NCBI GenBank assembly: GCA_025355805.1
Contig: JANXYY010000169.1
Coordinates: forward strand, 1-32,168
DNA from: Actinomycetes bacterium
Lineage (GTDB): Bacteria > Actinomycetota > Actinomycetes > Nanopelagicales > Nanopelagicaceae
Direction of reading: 5' to 3'
DNA: 32,168 nucleotides
The position numbers were made by a program, and so were the translations under genes. The notes below the pieces were generated by a model that saw only the letters and a program-made list of their open reading frames with translations, did not search any database and was not told where the DNA came from. Shown piece after piece: positions 1 through 11,336 of this stretch (the stretch's first letter is position 1; each line of letters starts with the position of its first letter).

Positions 1-241
1 CTCGGCGGCCATCAACAAGGCACGGCCAACGCCTTTTCCTCGCTGCTCTGGCTCGACCTCTATGTCATAGATCCAAGCTCCGCCGCCTGAGCCGTGTTGG
101 CGCTGCAAAGTCACCCAGACGTGTTCAATCCGCATGCCGGATGGAGTCTCTGCGATCAAGAGCAGCGTATCCACTTATTACGCGCGTTCTAAAGGCGTCG
201 AATTCTGACGACGACATCGGCCGCATAATCAACGTTTCCAT
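1..241 (-). pseudogene. GNAT-family N-acetyltransferase, disrupted and truncated by window edge
   Basis: Minus strand 241->125 reads METLIMRPMSSSEFDAFRTRVISGYA... (typical GNAT N-terminus). In another frame, 174->1 reads (V)DTLLLIAETPSGMRIEHVWVTLQRQHGSGGGAWIYDIEVEPEQRGKGVGRALLMAAE, with the classic acetyl-CoA motif RGKGVGRAL. The C-terminal frame has TAA TAA immediately upstream (175-180), so the halves are not one ORF. Confidence 0.7.
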
Positions 242-337
242 CGCAACATCATGACCCAAAGCACTGACGTCACCAAATGGTTGGCCGATTCGTTCATAGG
301 ACCTCCTCCCCACGACTGATCAAGATATGGTCATCGC

Positions 338-1684
338 GTGGATCTCTTTGAAGAATCAGGTGAAGAGCGAGTTCGTGAAGGCGCGCCTTTAGCAGCCAGA
401 ATGCGACCCACGAGCCTTGACGAGGTTGTTGGACAGGACCATCTACTGGGCGATGGTTCACCGCTACGACGACTACTGCAAACAGTGTCGGGTCCGGCAA
501 AGGTCGCAAGTATCATCCTCTTTGGGCCGCCAGGTTCCGGGAAAACCACTCTCGCGCAATTGGTTGCGCACGCAAGTGGACGCCGATTCGTGGAACTCTC
601 CGCGGTAGCGGCCGGAGTCAAGGACGTGCGCGAAGCGATTGAGCGGGCGAAGTATGAACTTGGGTCGACCGGTGTCGAAACCGTTCTCTTCGTCGATGAA
701 GTACATAGATTTAATAAGGCGCAGCAGGATGCTTTGCTTCCGGCCGTCGAGAATCGACTAGTCACATTAGTGGCGGCAACAACGGAGAACCCGGCCTTCT
801 CCATTATCTCTCCTCTGCTGTCGCGCTCGTTGCTGCTGACACTTCGCCCGTTGGATGAGAAAGCGATCAGAGATTTAGTGGAACGGGCGAGGGTTGATTC
901 CAGAGGCCTCAATAGCGCGATCACTATTTCGGAATCATCACTCGAAACCCTCGTTCGACTGTCCGGCGGAGATGCCCGTCGTTCGTTGACGTATTTAGAA
1001 GCGGCTGCCGGAGCGGCACTGGCTCGCGGCGATTCTATGATCGACGAGGAAACCCTCGCTCTCGCCGTCGATCGAATGATCGTAAATTACGACCGAAATG
1101 GAGACCAGCACTACGACGTGGCCAGTGCCTTAATCAAAAGTATTCGAGGCTCCGACGCAGACGCTGCTCTGCACTATCTGGCCCGGATGTTGGAAGCCGG
1201 CGAAGACCCGCGTTTTATTGCTCGCCGGCTCATGATCAGTGCCAGCGAAGACATCGGATTGGCAGATCAGAATGCACTAGCAATCGCCGTCGCTGCCGCC
1301 CAAGCCTGCGCCATGATCGGGATGCCCGAGGCGAGAATTATTCTCGGTCATGCGACCATCTACTTGGCCACGGCGCCGAAGTCGAACGCGGCCTACCTGG
1401 CCATCGATGGCGCCATTTCTGATTTGAAAGCCGGTCGAGGGGGTCCCATCCCAGCGGCGTTGCGGGATACCAACGGTGCCGTGCGCTGGGAGGAATCGCC
1501 GGGGAGGGAGGCTTACCGATACCCTCATGACTACCCGGATGGTGTCATAGCCGCGCAGTACGCCCCAGACGATCTGCGCGACCGTGAGTACTACAAACCC
1601 ACCCGGCATGGAGCCGAAGCGCGTATCGCGGATGCTCTAACGAGAATTCGCGTAATCCTAAAAGGGGAGAGGAGTGGCTCGTGA
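338..1684 (+). CDS. rarA: Replication-associated recombination protein A (RarA/MgsA AAA+ ATPase)
   Basis: GTG start; [17 protein letters not shown], Walker [10 protein letters not shown], Walker [36 protein letters not shown]; full-length 448 aa. Confidence 0.95.
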   Translation: MDLFEESGEERVREGAPLAARMRPTSLDEVVGQDHLLGDGSPLRRLLQTVSGPAKVASIILFGPPGSGKTTLAQLVAHASGRRFVELSAVAAGVKDVREAIERAKYELGSTGVETVLFVDEVHRFNKAQQDALLPAVENRLVTLVAATTENPAFSIISPLLSRSLLLTLRPLDEKAIRDLVERARVDSRGLNSAITISESSLETLVRLSGGDARRSLTYLEAAAGAALARGDSMIDEETLALAVDRMIVNYDRNGDQHYDVASALIKSIRGSDADAALHYLARMLEAGEDPRFIARRLMISASEDIGLADQNALAIAVAAAQACAMIGMPEARIILGHATIYLATAPKSNAAYLAIDGAISDLKAGRGGPIPAALRDTNGAVRWEESPGREAYRYPHDYPDGVIAAQYAPDDLRDREYYKPTRHGAEARIADALTRIRVILKGERSGS

Positions 1685-2058
1685 ATTCATTGAGCTGGAG
1701 TGATGTTGCGGGGCTGGTTGCGGCCGGAGCTTTTCTAATTTTAGTTCTTGCGATGGCCATCCCAGTGGTCAAATTGGGTCGAGTCATGGATGAGTCGGCA
1801 AAGGTAATTAGAGATGTTGGCCAAAAGACTCTTCCCCTAATCGGTGAGGTCACCACCACTGTGACCATGACCAACGCTCAACTCGAGCGGGTAGATTCCA
1901 TAACTCGCAACGTTCAAAATGTATCGGAGAGCGTTTCGTCACTCACTCACCTAGTCTCGAATACGGTCGGAACTCCCATCGTTAAAATCGCTTCGATCGC
2001 CTACGGTTTAAGACGGTCGGCGAAAAATTTTGGAAAAGGACGGGGACACAAAAAATGA
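1681..2058 (+). CDS. DUF948 domain-containing membrane protein
   Basis: N-terminal TM helix then coiled-coil-like segment; position between rarA and alaS matches the actinobacterial DUF948 gene; ATG-proximal overlap with rarA. Confidence 0.75.
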   Translation: MNSLSWSDVAGLVAAGAFLILVLAMAIPVVKLGRVMDESAKVIRDVGQKTLPLIGEVTTTVTMTNAQLERVDSITRNVQNVSESVSSLTHLVSNTVGTPIVKIASIAYGLRRSAKNFGKGRGHKK

Positions 2059-2294
2059 AACGTACTTTTTGGTTTCTAGTTGGCGTTGCAACCACGCTTG
2101 GCGTGCTGCGCAAAGTCGAACGCACGAAAGAGACTTTAAACTCTGAGAAGATTGGTTCAATGGCTGCGGGTATCGCAGGATCCGTCTTTTCAAACGTGTA
2201 CCGACAGTTCTTTGATTTCTACGACGATGTACGCGTCGCATCCAAATTGCGGGAACGCGAAATCTACGACTCTTACGATCCGGAAAAAGGCTGA
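2055..2294 (+). CDS. Small conserved actinobacterial protein, DUF6167-like
   Basis: 79 aa, [18 protein letters not shown]..., ATGA overlap with the preceding gene, immediately upstream of alaS as in other actinobacteria. Confidence 0.6.
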   Translation: MKRTFWFLVGVATTLGVLRKVERTKETLNSEKIGSMAAGIAGSVFSNVYRQFFDFYDDVRVASKLREREIYDSYDPEKG

Positions 2295-2321
2295 TTCTTC
2301 CATTCTTTGAAAGGTGAGCCA

Positions 2322-5006
2322 ATGCAATCCGCTGAGATTCATAGTCGATGGCTGCGCTTCTTTGAGTCTGGAAACCGTCTAGGTCTAGGTCATAAGGTGG
2401 TTCCGTCGGCCTCTCTGATTGCAGACGACCCGAACTTGCTTCTCGTGAATGCCGGAATGGTCCCATTCAAGCCGTTTTTTCTTGGCGAAGTGACGCCTCC
2501 CTATGCGCGCGCAACCAGTGTGCAGAAGTGTGTTAGGACACTCGATATTGACGAAGTAGGGAAGACCACTCGGCATGCGTCATTTTTTCAGATGTGTGGA
2601 AATTTTTCCTTCGGCGATTACTTCAAAGAGGGTGCGATCGCTCTAGCTTGGGAATTACTAACAACAGCAGTTGCCGATGGCGGATTCGGGCTCCATGAGG
2701 AGCGCCTTTGGGTCACCGTGTATCAAGATGATGCAGAGGCTGCAGATATTTGGCACAACCAGATCGGCGTACCAAAAGATCGCATTCAGCGACGCGGGAT
2801 GGCGGATAATTTTTGGTCAATGGGCGTCCCTGGCCCCTGTGGACCTTGCTCTGAAATTTATTATGATCGCGGTCCCGCTTATGGTCGCGAGGGTGGTCCC
2901 ATTGCTGATGAGGACCGCTATATTGAAATTTGGAATCTCGTTTTCATGCAGTTCGAGCGTGGGGCTGGGACGAACAAGGATTCGTATCCAATTCTTGGCG
3001 AGCTACCAGCCAAGAACATTGATACCGGGCTCGGTTTAGAACGCACTGCAGCAATTTTGCAGGGAGTCGAGAACATCTACGAAATTGATACCACCGCGAT
3101 CGTTCTGAAGCGTGCAAGTGAATTGACCGGCGTTCGATATGGGACTGATCATTCATCTGACGTGATGTTGAGAGTCATTGCCGACCATGCGCGTACCGCA
3201 GTGATGTTGATCGGTGACGGGGTGACACCTGGAAATGAAGGGCGTGGATACGTTCTACGCCGCATGATGCGGAGAACCACCCGAAACATGCGATTGCTCG
3301 GTGCCCATGATCCAACGATGCGCGAACTCATCAGGTCATCGATCGTGGCGATGGGGCCGCAGTACCCGGAACTGATATCAGATCAGAAACGAATTGAAGC
3401 GGTGTCGGTCGGCGAAGAAGAGTCCTTCCTCCAAACCCTCAAGGCCGGAACTCAAATATTTGATTTAGCAGCGACGAATCTTAAGAAATCTGGATCCACC
3501 AAACTGTCCGGTGATGAGGTTTTCAAACTCCACGATACCTACGGCTTTCCGTATGACCTCACGCTAGAAATGGCTGCGGAGCAGGGGTTGTCCGTGGACG
3601 AAGCTGGATTCCAAAGATTGATGAAGGATCAGCGCGAACGCGCCAAGGCAGATTCCCGATCTAAGAAAAGTGGCCATGCTGATCTCTCGGCATATCGCAC
3701 GATCCTTGACTCGGTGGGTCGAGTCGAATTCCTTGGTTATGAGCAACTCGAGTCTGATGCCGTCGTCGGTGGATTATTGGTCGATGGTAAGAGTGCGATT
3801 TCTGCTGTCGTCGGTGATGAAGTCGAGTTAGTTCTTGCACGCACTCCCTTCTATGCAGAAGGTGGTGGCCAGTTATCCGACTCAGGACAAATCACGACAG
3901 CCGACGGCGCGATTATTGAAATCGATGACGTTCAAGTTCCAATTAACGGTCTAATCGTGCATCGCGGCCGCGTTGTCGACGGGGAAGTGGCGGTGGGGTC
4001 ATCAGCGCATGCGGTCATTGATTTTGAGCGTCGTCGAGCCATTTCGAGGGCACATACTGCTACTCACTTAGTGCATAAAGCCTTTCGCGAAGCTCTGGGT
4101 GAGACTGCCACCCAGGCAGGATCCGAGAATGCGCCGGGTCGCTTTAGGTTTGATTTCGCTGCCAGTGGAGCAGTTCCGCCAAGTGTCTTGGCTGATGTTG
4201 AAGCTCGGGTTAATTCGATTCTGGCCGATGATTTGAACGTGAGCGCCGAAGTGATGAGCCAAGACCAGGCAAAAGCAATTGGTGCGATGGCCCTTTTTGG
4301 CGAGAAATATGGCGAACGAGTGCGAGTTGTCAGCGTCGGGGATTGGACACGAGAACTCTGCGGAGGTACGCACGCGACACGTTCTGGTCAACTTGGCGTG
4401 GTGAAACTATTAGGAGAATCATCGATCGGCGCTGGAGTGCGGAGAGTTGAGGCATTAGTTGGTGTTGATGCCTATCAATTCCTGGCTCGAGAGCACACAC
4501 TGTTGAATTCGCTCACTGAGATTCTCAAGGGTGCGCGGACCGAGGACTTACCCGAGCGAATTTCCCACCTAGTTGGAAAGCTCCGTGAGGTCGAGCGCGA
4601 GCTTGGGACGATTCGAGGGAAAGAAATTCTTGCCCAAGCCCCTGCATTAGTAACGGGAGCTCAGGACCTAAATGGCTTCGCGATTGTCACCAAACGCGTT
4701 CCTGACGAAACGTCTGCGGATGACGTGCGGAAATTGGTGCTCGATGTTGTTAACAGAATCAAAGACCGCCCTGTGGTGGTGGCCATTGCTACCGTGATTG
4801 AAGAGAAGCCGATTGTGATTATCGCGACCGATGACAAGGCACGTGCTCTAGGGGCGAAAGCCGGAAGTTTGGCCAAAATCGCCGCGACTGCACTGGGTGG
4901 TGGCGGTGGGGGTAAGGATGATCTTGCTCAAGGCGGCGGTACCGATCGCTCCAAAATCGACGAGGCGTTTCAAGGGATTAACCAAACCCTCAATGATCTG
5001 CGCTAA
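2322..5006 (+). CDS. alaS: Alanine--tRNA ligase
   Basis: [68 protein letters not shown]-terminal [15 protein letters not shown]. Start moved from 2307 to ATG 2322 (SD-like GAAAGGTGAG just upstream). Confidence 0.97.
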   Translation: MQSAEIHSRWLRFFESGNRLGLGHKVVPSASLIADDPNLLLVNAGMVPFKPFFLGEVTPPYARATSVQKCVRTLDIDEVGKTTRHASFFQMCGNFSFGDYFKEGAIALAWELLTTAVADGGFGLHEERLWVTVYQDDAEAADIWHNQIGVPKDRIQRRGMADNFWSMGVPGPCGPCSEIYYDRGPAYGREGGPIADEDRYIEIWNLVFMQFERGAGTNKDSYPILGELPAKNIDTGLGLERTAAILQGVENIYEIDTTAIVLKRASELTGVRYGTDHSSDVMLRVIADHARTAVMLIGDGVTPGNEGRGYVLRRMMRRTTRNMRLLGAHDPTMRELIRSSIVAMGPQYPELISDQKRIEAVSVGEEESFLQTLKAGTQIFDLAATNLKKSGSTKLSGDEVFKLHDTYGFPYDLTLEMAAEQGLSVDEAGFQRLMKDQRERAKADSRSKKSGHADLSAYRTILDSVGRVEFLGYEQLESDAVVGGLLVDGKSAISAVVGDEVELVLARTPFYAEGGGQLSDSGQITTADGAIIEIDDVQVPINGLIVHRGRVVDGEVAVGSSAHAVIDFERRRAISRAHTATHLVHKAFREALGETATQAGSENAPGRFRFDFAASGAVPPSVLADVEARVNSILADDLNVSAEVMSQDQAKAIGAMALFGEKYGERVRVVSVGDWTRELCGGTHATRSGQLGVVKLLGESSIGAGVRRVEALVGVDAYQFLAREHTLLNSLTEILKGARTEDLPERISHLVGKLREVERELGTIRGKEILAQAPALVTGAQDLNGFAIVTKRVPDETSADDVRKLVLDVVNRIKDRPVVVAIATVIEEKPIVIIATDDKARALGAKAGSLAKIAATALGGGGGGKDDLAQGGGTDRSKIDEAFQGINQTLNDLR

Positions 5007-5011
5007 TCGAA

Positions 5012-5455
5012 ATGCGATTAGGCCGGAGATTGGGTGTTGATGTCGGGGATGTGCGCATCGGAGTAGCTCAATCGGATCCTGAAGGTCTAATAGCGACGCC
5101 GATTACAACACTCAAGGTCGACCAAGATTTCATGGGCGAACTGTTGCGATTGGTTAAAGAGAGTCAAGCCATCGAAATCGTGCTCGGTCTTCCGATTTCA
5201 CTTTCTGGGATTGAGGGTGAGGCTGCGTTAAAAGCCCGCCAATTCGCTATAAGACTTCGTGATGAGATTCCTACACCAATTCGGTTAGTAGACGAACGCC
5301 TATCCACAGTTGTAGCAACGCATGCCATGCGAGAGTCGGGCGTCAACTCAAAAAAGGGACGTGCGAAAATTGATCAAATGGCGGCCGTCGTCATTTTGCA
5401 ATCAGCCTTAGACGCCGAACGTTCTTCTGGACGGCCACCTGGCGAGCTGGTTTAA
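5012..5455 (+). CDS. ruvX: Holliday junction resolvase-like YqgF/RuvX
   Basis: GVDVGDVRIGVAQSDPEGLIATP, LGLP, VDERLSTVVA. Confidence 0.92.
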   Translation: MRLGRRLGVDVGDVRIGVAQSDPEGLIATPITTLKVDQDFMGELLRLVKESQAIEIVLGLPISLSGIEGEAALKARQFAIRLRDEIPTPIRLVDERLSTVVATHAMRESGVNSKKGRAKIDQMAAVVILQSALDAERSSGRPPGELV

Positions 5456-6481
5456 ATGACTCGCAAACGAGGCGTGCTAACTGTAATTATTTCCATGTCT
5501 CTAATTGCCGGGCTCTTCTTTGGAGTACGTCAATATCTGCATCCAGCATTTGATTTTCCCACCGGAACGCCCGGCGTTGAAGTGGTGGTTGCTATTCCAA
5601 CAGGTGCCACAGGCGCGGATATGGCGCACATTCTGGCGAAAGAAAAGGTCATTAAAACTTGGCAGGCATTTTTCAAGCAAGCGAGCATTGATCCTCGGGC
5701 GATGAATATTCAACCAGGTTCCCATCGAATTTCCACTCATCTGACGGCCAAGAATGCACTCGCGCAACTTTTGGATCGAGGACGGATGGTTGGGCTGATC
5801 AATATCACCGAAGGGATGCGCTCTTCCGAAATCTTGAAGGTCCTGCGCAAGACAGGTTGGACTCTCGCTGATCTAGCCTCGGCATATGCCAATGCTCGAC
5901 CCCCCGTTGGCTACTCATCACCGACCGCTGAGGGTTATCTTTTCCCAGCTTCATATTCCTTCGCCCAAGGAGTAAGCGCGATCAAGGTATTCCAAACAAT
6001 GATGGATCGATTCCGTAGAGAAGCGACATCGTTGAATATTGTCGAGGGCGCAAAGATATTGAGCCTCTCGCCAGCACAAATTGTTACTGTTGCCTCGCTC
6101 GTTCAAGGTGAAGGCGATCCAGCGGATTTCTCGAAGATTGCGCGAGTGATCCTCAATCGACTCTCTGATGGCATGAATTTGCAACTTGATACGACCGTTC
6201 TTTACGCACTTAAGGTCACGGGACGAATAAGGGTGACCAATTCCGATCTTCATGTTGCCTCTCGTTACAACACCTACAAATATCCAGGATTACCCCCGGG
6301 GCCAATCGACAACCCAGGGCAAAAGGCGCTGTCGGCTGCGCTGAATCCGGCCACCGGGTCGTGGCTATATTTCGTTACCGTCAAGCCTGGTGATACTCGT
6401 TTCACCTCATCAGAGTCACAGTTCTTTAAGTGGAAGACAGAATACGAACGAAATTACCGAGCTGGCGCTTTCAAGCCATGA
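5456..6481 (+). CDS. mltG: Endolytic murein transglycosylase MltG
   Basis: N-terminal TM; VASLVQGEGDPADFSKIARVILNRL, LQLDTTVLYAL, SRYNTYKYPGLPPGPIDNPG. Confidence 0.93.
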   Translation: MTRKRGVLTVIISMSLIAGLFFGVRQYLHPAFDFPTGTPGVEVVVAIPTGATGADMAHILAKEKVIKTWQAFFKQASIDPRAMNIQPGSHRISTHLTAKNALAQLLDRGRMVGLINITEGMRSSEILKVLRKTGWTLADLASAYANARPPVGYSSPTAEGYLFPASYSFAQGVSAIKVFQTMMDRFRREATSLNIVEGAKILSLSPAQIVTVASLVQGEGDPADFSKIARVILNRLSDGMNLQLDTTVLYALKVTGRIRVTNSDLHVASRYNTYKYPGLPPGPIDNPGQKALSAALNPATGSWLYFVTVKPGDTRFTSSESQFFKWKTEYERNYRAGAFKP

Positions 6482-6493
6482 GAAAATGAAGCC

Positions 6494-7330
6494 ATGAAGC
6501 GCCTGGGAGTCCTAGGGTCTCCAATCGCACATTCGCTCTCGCCAACTATTCATCTAGCCGCGTACCAAGAATTGGGTCTCGATTGGAGTTATGAAGCGAT
6601 TGAAGTGCGAGAAGGGGGATTAGACAATTTTCTACGAGCGTGTGATTCGTCCTGGCAAGGTCTATCGCTGACCATGCCCCTAAAGGCGGAAGCGCTCATC
6701 TCCTGCGACGACGTGGATCCTCTCGCGTTGCAAGTAAATGCTGCTAATACGATTACCTGGAGCGCATCAAAAACGCGAGCGCATAACACAGATGTACTCG
6801 GATTTTCCAACGCCCTCAAATTGCACGATGCAATCACGATTGACTCCGTCGCTATTTTGGGAGGCGGAGCCACTGCGAGATCTGCGGTTGCGGCGGTCAG
6901 TAAATTTGCCTCGAACATCACGGTTTACATCCGAGATCCAAATCGCGAGGAAAGCCTGTTTCAGGCAAGAGGTAATGGGCGTTCGACGCTAAAAATAGCG
7001 CCATGGGATCAAGCACGTGAGGCTTTGATCGAACCGCTGGTTATTTCGACAACGCCGCAGGGAGTCACTGATTGCTTGGTCGACTCGATTCCGGTGGTAC
7101 CTGGCCTCTTGTTCGAGGCTCTTTACGATCCCTGGCCCACTGCTCTGGTCTCACACTGGAGAAGCAATGGGGGTCGCGTCATTAGTGGATTGGATCTGCT
7201 AGTTGAACAAGGGATGGAGCAGCTCAAGCTATTTGCACCAAAAATGGATTTGTCTGATCTTTCGGCAATACGCTGCGTGATGTTAACTGCTGGACGCGCT
7301 GAACTGATCAGGCGAAATTCGATTGCTTGA
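6494..7330 (+). CDS. aroE: Shikimate dehydrogenase
   Basis: LGVLGSPIAHSLSPTIHLAAY, SLTMPLK, AANTITW, HNTDVLGF, AILGGGATARSA. Confidence 0.93.
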   Translation: MKRLGVLGSPIAHSLSPTIHLAAYQELGLDWSYEAIEVREGGLDNFLRACDSSWQGLSLTMPLKAEALISCDDVDPLALQVNAANTITWSASKTRAHNTDVLGFSNALKLHDAITIDSVAILGGGATARSAVAAVSKFASNITVYIRDPNREESLFQARGNGRSTLKIAPWDQAREALIEPLVISTTPQGVTDCLVDSIPVVPGLLFEALYDPWPTALVSHWRSNGGRVISGLDLLVEQGMEQLKLFAPKMDLSDLSAIRCVMLTAGRAELIRRNSIA

Positions 7331-7377
7331 GCAGATGCGCCTTCGTGGAATATTGATTGAACTCTAGCGTTTGAAGA

Positions 7378-7974
7378 ATGTGGCTCCTGACGTTATTGAT
7401 TCTTGGAATTGTCATCGAGCTAATGAATCGAAGCCATTACCTGCGAAATTATCGAGCGACCAAATTGCCTCGATTGGGAACGCTCGTGATCTTGATGACC
7501 CCGGCCCTGGTTCTCGTTGAGCACAAAATTAGTGAAAGACACTTGCGACTGGCTTGGTTGATACTTTTAGCCCTAGGCGGCCTGGCTGTCTTGATTGATT
7601 TAGAACGCCATTTGCTTCCTAGCCGATTGATTTTGCCATCCCTTTTGCTCTCCATTCTCTTGGTTTCTTTGAGCGGAAATTTTCGCCCTGGGATCGTTGG
7701 CGCTGCTGGTTGGTCTGCAAGTTTTGCGGTGTTGGCCATCATCAATCCAAATGGCTTGGGATGGGGCGATGTGAAATTTGCAGCGCTACTCGGATTTAAT
7801 TGTGGTGCTGCCGATTTGAAACTTGTTTTGGTCGCTGCATTCTTGGCGTTGACATTCGGCGGAGCTGCTGCGTTGTTCTTGATCGTCAGGGGATCCGAGA
7901 GGGGTCGTCACTCTGAAATCCCATTCGGGCCATTTATGTTGGCGGGTGCGATTGTCTCCTTGTTTGGGGCTTAG
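7378..7974 (+). CDS. A24-family prepilin (type IV leader) peptidase, no N-terminal methylase domain
   Basis: Multi-[17 protein letters not shown] and [14 protein letters not shown] match the two aspartate motifs of the A24 family. Confidence 0.87.
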   Translation: MWLLTLLILGIVIELMNRSHYLRNYRATKLPRLGTLVILMTPALVLVEHKISERHLRLAWLILLALGGLAVLIDLERHLLPSRLILPSLLLSILLVSLSGNFRPGIVGAAGWSASFAVLAIINPNGLGWGDVKFAALLGFNCGAADLKLVLVAAFLALTFGGAAALFLIVRGSERGRHSEIPFGPFMLAGAIVSLFGA

Positions 7975-8023
7975 AACGGTGCCGAAACAACATCCAATGC
8001 TACTTCTCTGCCAGACTGAGACC

Positions 8024-9208
8024 ATGTTGAGGTGGTTGACGGCCGGAGAGTCACATGGTCCAGGTTTAGTTGCGATCCTGGAGGGTCTCCCAGCCGGGAT
8101 CGAGATCACCACGCACGAAATCGATCTGGCCTTGGCCAGGCGCCGACTTGGTGCCGGACGCGGAGCCCGACAGAGTTTTGAGGCGGACAAAGTCACCATC
8201 ATTGGGGGAATCCGTCATGGGTTAACTCAGGGCGGTCCCGTCGCGCTAGAAGTTGCAAATTCAGAATGGCCGAAGTGGGAAGAAGTGATGGCGGCCGATC
8301 CAGTGGATTTGAAACATTTGGCCGGCCTGGCCAGGAACGCACCGCTAACTCGCCCTAGGCCAGGGCACGCAGATCTGGCTGGAATGCAAAAATATGGTTT
8401 TTCCGATGCAAGACCAGTTTTAGAACGCGCGAGTGCTCGCGAAACCGCCGCACGAGTGGCCCTCGGTGCACTTGCCAAGGCGTTTTTACGTCAGTGTTTC
8501 GGGGCTGAAATTTTTAGTCATGTCATCTCAATCGGTGGAGTGGGCGATTCAATGCAAAGCCAACTTCCATCACCGATAGATCTGCCCTTGATCGACGCCG
8601 ATCCGGTTCGTGCCTTTGACCCCGAATCAAGTCGGCTGATGCAAAGTGCTATCGAGAGTGCACATAAAGATGGCGATACCCTTGGCGGAGTTGTTGAGGT
8701 TCTCGCATACGGACTTTCGGTTGGTCTCGGTTCATATGTTCATTGGGATCGACGACTCGATTCGCGTTTAGCTGCAGCCTTAATGAGTATTCAGGCCATC
8801 AAAGGCGTGGAAGTGGGCGATGGATTTGCGAGTGCGAATCGTCGAGGGTCGGTTGCGCATGACGAAATTCATCACGACGCAAATGGAAAAATTGTTCGTC
8901 GATCCGGGCGGGCAGGAGGTATCGAGGGCGGGATCTCCACCGGCGAGCTTCTTAGAGTGCGCGCGGCAATGAAGCCGATTTCGACCGTGCCTCGTGCGCT
9001 CGAGACTGTCGATGTAATCACGGGCCAGGCGGCGCGGGCAATCAATCAGCGCTCCGATGTGTGTGCGGTTCCCGCAGCGGGTGTAGTCGCCGAAGCGATG
9101 GTTGCACTGGTTCTGGCCGATGCGGCGTTGGAGAAATTTGGTGGCGATCGCGTCGAGGAAACTCGAACCAACTTTGAGACCTTCACCGCCCAGTTAAAGA
9201 TCAAGTGA
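8024..9208 (+). CDS. aroC: Chorismate synthase
   Basis: [76 protein letters not shown]. Start moved from 7946 to ATG 8024. Confidence 0.96.
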   Translation: MLRWLTAGESHGPGLVAILEGLPAGIEITTHEIDLALARRRLGAGRGARQSFEADKVTIIGGIRHGLTQGGPVALEVANSEWPKWEEVMAADPVDLKHLAGLARNAPLTRPRPGHADLAGMQKYGFSDARPVLERASARETAARVALGALAKAFLRQCFGAEIFSHVISIGGVGDSMQSQLPSPIDLPLIDADPVRAFDPESSRLMQSAIESAHKDGDTLGGVVEVLAYGLSVGLGSYVHWDRRLDSRLAAALMSIQAIKGVEVGDGFASANRRGSVAHDEIHHDANGKIVRRSGRAGGIEGGISTGELLRVRAAMKPISTVPRALETVDVITGQAARAINQRSDVCAVPAAGVVAEAMVALVLADAALEKFGGDRVEETRTNFETFTAQLKIK

Positions 9209-9210
9209 TA

Positions 9211-9732
9211 ATGCCTCCTCGCTTCGTCCTGATTGGACCGCCGGGCGCGGGGAAATCGACCATCGGCGCCATGTTGGCGCGCCGACTCAATATAAGTTTT
9301 GTCGATACGGATAAAAAAATCACCGCGCGGGCGGGCAAATCGATAAGCGATATCTTCGTTGACGACGGTGAAGCGGCCTTTCGTTCGGTAGAGAAAGTTG
9401 TGGTAGCAGAGGAATTGCAAAAAGACGTTGGAGTCTTGGCGCTTGGCGGAGGTGCGATCCTCGATGCGCAGACCCAACAAGAAATCGAATTAGTCAAAGT
9501 CGGCGGAAGTCGAGTGGTATTTCTTGACGTTTCAATCGCTACTGCCGCACCACGGATCGGTTTCAATCGCAACCGGCCGCTGCTCCTGGGAAATCCACGT
9601 GCTCAGTGGCTGTCCCTTATGCAAGCGCGGCGTCCCATCTACGAATCCCTCGCCGACTTGGTGGTAGATACCAGCGATCAGCAGGCTGAACAGAGCGTGG
9701 AAGTAATTGTCTCGACCTGGAAGGCAAGTTGA
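9211..9732 (+). CDS. aroK: Shikimate kinase
   Basis: FVLIGPPGAGKSTIGAMLARRL, DTDKKI, FR..E, LGGGAI, NRPLL. ATG 9211 preferred; GTG 9205 possible. Confidence 0.93.
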   Translation: MPPRFVLIGPPGAGKSTIGAMLARRLNISFVDTDKKITARAGKSISDIFVDDGEAAFRSVEKVVVAEELQKDVGVLALGGGAILDAQTQQEIELVKVGGSRVVFLDVSIATAAPRIGFNRNRPLLLGNPRAQWLSLMQARRPIYESLADLVVDTSDQQAEQSVEVIVSTWKAS

Positions 9733-10820
9733 TGAGCGACCAAATCGCTCGAATCTCGGTAGCTGCGGAGCAGTCCTACCCAGTCACGATTGGTCGTGGA
9801 GTTCAAAGCGAAGTGCTCCCATTACTTGAGGGAGTTGCAAGGATCGCGATTGTTGTGCCAGACATTTTGCTGCCTCTGGCGCATGATCTGATTGCGATGG
9901 CAACTGAGTTAGACACCGAACTAACTTTGATAACTACCAGAAGTGGGGAAGCGCAGAAGCAAATTGATTCCGTGATCGCGGCCTGGACTGATTTAGCTCA
10001 AGCTGGATTCACTCGCACTGACCTCATTATCGGGATTGGCGGTGGCGCGACGACAGATTTAGCCGGGTTTATTGCGGCTACCTGGCTTCGCGGAATCCGA
10101 TGGATTGCCATCCCGACCACTCTTGCAGGCATGGTCGATGCCGCGATCGGTGGTAAGACCGGAATTAATATCGACGCTGGCAAAAATCTCGTTGGAGCTT
10201 TCCATTCACCGATAGCCGTTTTTTGCGACACCGATTTTCTGTCTTCGCTCGATGAACGCGACATCAGTGCGGGGCTTGCTGAAGTCGTAAAGTGTGGATT
10301 CATTAGAGATCCAAAGATCTTGGATCTCATCGAAAACGATCCACTCTCAGCTCAGCGTTGGGATAGTCAGACGCTTTTCGAGCTGATTGAACGATCAGTA
10401 AAGGTGAAGGCTGAGGTGGTTGGTACCGATTTCAGAGAGGGGAACCTCCGTGAAATTCTCAATTATGGACACACGCTTGGTCACGCGATTGAACGACACG
10501 AACAATATCGTCTGCGCCATGGTGAAGCGGTATCAATCGGCCTGATGTACGCCGCGGTTTTGGCTAACTTGTCTGGCCACCTAGATTCACAAACCACCGA
10601 ACGCCATCGTCGGATTTTGGATTCTCTGGGGTTGCCGCTTACTTATAAGTCCGACGCCTGGCCGGGCCTACTCACGAAGATGTCCTTGGACAAGAAGTCC
10701 CGGGGTAAGAAATTACGCTTTGTCATTCTGGATGGCTTAGCCAAGCCGATTCGATTGGAAGACCCGGATCCCGAGCTTTTGGAGCGGGCATACAAAGAGG
10801 TGGCAGGGTCATGCCCATGA
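9729..10820 (+). CDS. aroB: 3-dehydroquinate synthase
   Basis: [74 protein letters not shown]. Confidence 0.96.
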   Translation: MMSDQIARISVAAEQSYPVTIGRGVQSEVLPLLEGVARIAIVVPDILLPLAHDLIAMATELDTELTLITTRSGEAQKQIDSVIAAWTDLAQAGFTRTDLIIGIGGGATTDLAGFIAATWLRGIRWIAIPTTLAGMVDAAIGGKTGINIDAGKNLVGAFHSPIAVFCDTDFLSSLDERDISAGLAEVVKCGFIRDPKILDLIENDPLSAQRWDSQTLFELIERSVKVKAEVVGTDFREGNLREILNYGHTLGHAIERHEQYRLRHGEAVSIGLMYAAVLANLSGHLDSQTTERHRRILDSLGLPLTYKSDAWPGLLTKMSLDKKSRGKKLRFVILDGLAKPIRLEDPDPELLERAYKEVAGSCP

Positions 10821-11248
10821 AGAAAATACTTATCCTCAACGGTCCAAATTTGGGCCGCCTCGGCAGTCGGGAGCCCGAGATTTATGGGGCGACCACTCAT
10901 GACGAATTACGTGAAATTTGTATCCAAGAGGGGATCAGCCTGGGTTTGGAAGTGGAGGTTCGTCAAAGTGATGATGAAACCCAATTGATCCACTGGCTCC
11001 ATGAAGCTGCCGACGCAACGGAACCGGTAATTCTCAATCCCGCAGCATTCACTCACTATTCATATGCCCTTAGAGACGCCGCGGCAGCCTTGACTGCGCC
11101 TCTGATCGAGGTGCACATATCGAATCCACACGCTCGCGAAGAATTTAGGCACCATTCAGTGATTTCGGGCGTGGCCACGGGCGTTATTGCCGGCTTTGGT
11201 GTCGATTCATACCGCCTCGCCTTGCGGGCGCTTAGCGCCTTGATATAA
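10811..11248 (+). CDS. aroQ: Type II 3-dehydroquinate dehydratase
   Basis: [55 protein letters not shown]. Confidence 0.95.
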   Translation: MPMKKILILNGPNLGRLGSREPEIYGATTHDELREICIQEGISLGLEVEVRQSDDETQLIHWLHEAADATEPVILNPAAFTHYSYALRDAAAALTAPLIEVHISNPHAREEFRHHSVISGVATGVIAGFGVDSYRLALRALSALI

Positions 11249-11336
11249 GAGGGTAGAATCCAGTCACACCAAATTTTGCAAGGTAATCACACATAAACCC
11301 AGGTCGAATGTGGCCTACTTTTTAGGAGTGCGTCAC

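Noticed and set aside
265-272. Perfect palindrome TGACGTCA
   Set aside because: Only 8 bp, expected by chance at this scale, and inside the possible GNAT leader ORF.
331-924. 197-aa minus-strand ORF opposite rarA
   Set aside because: Antisense shadow; rarA motifs are unambiguous on the plus strand.
6088-6120. MltG active-site region reads VQGE instead of VEKE
   Set aside because: The second Glu is kept and the form looks like an ordinary actinobacterial variant.
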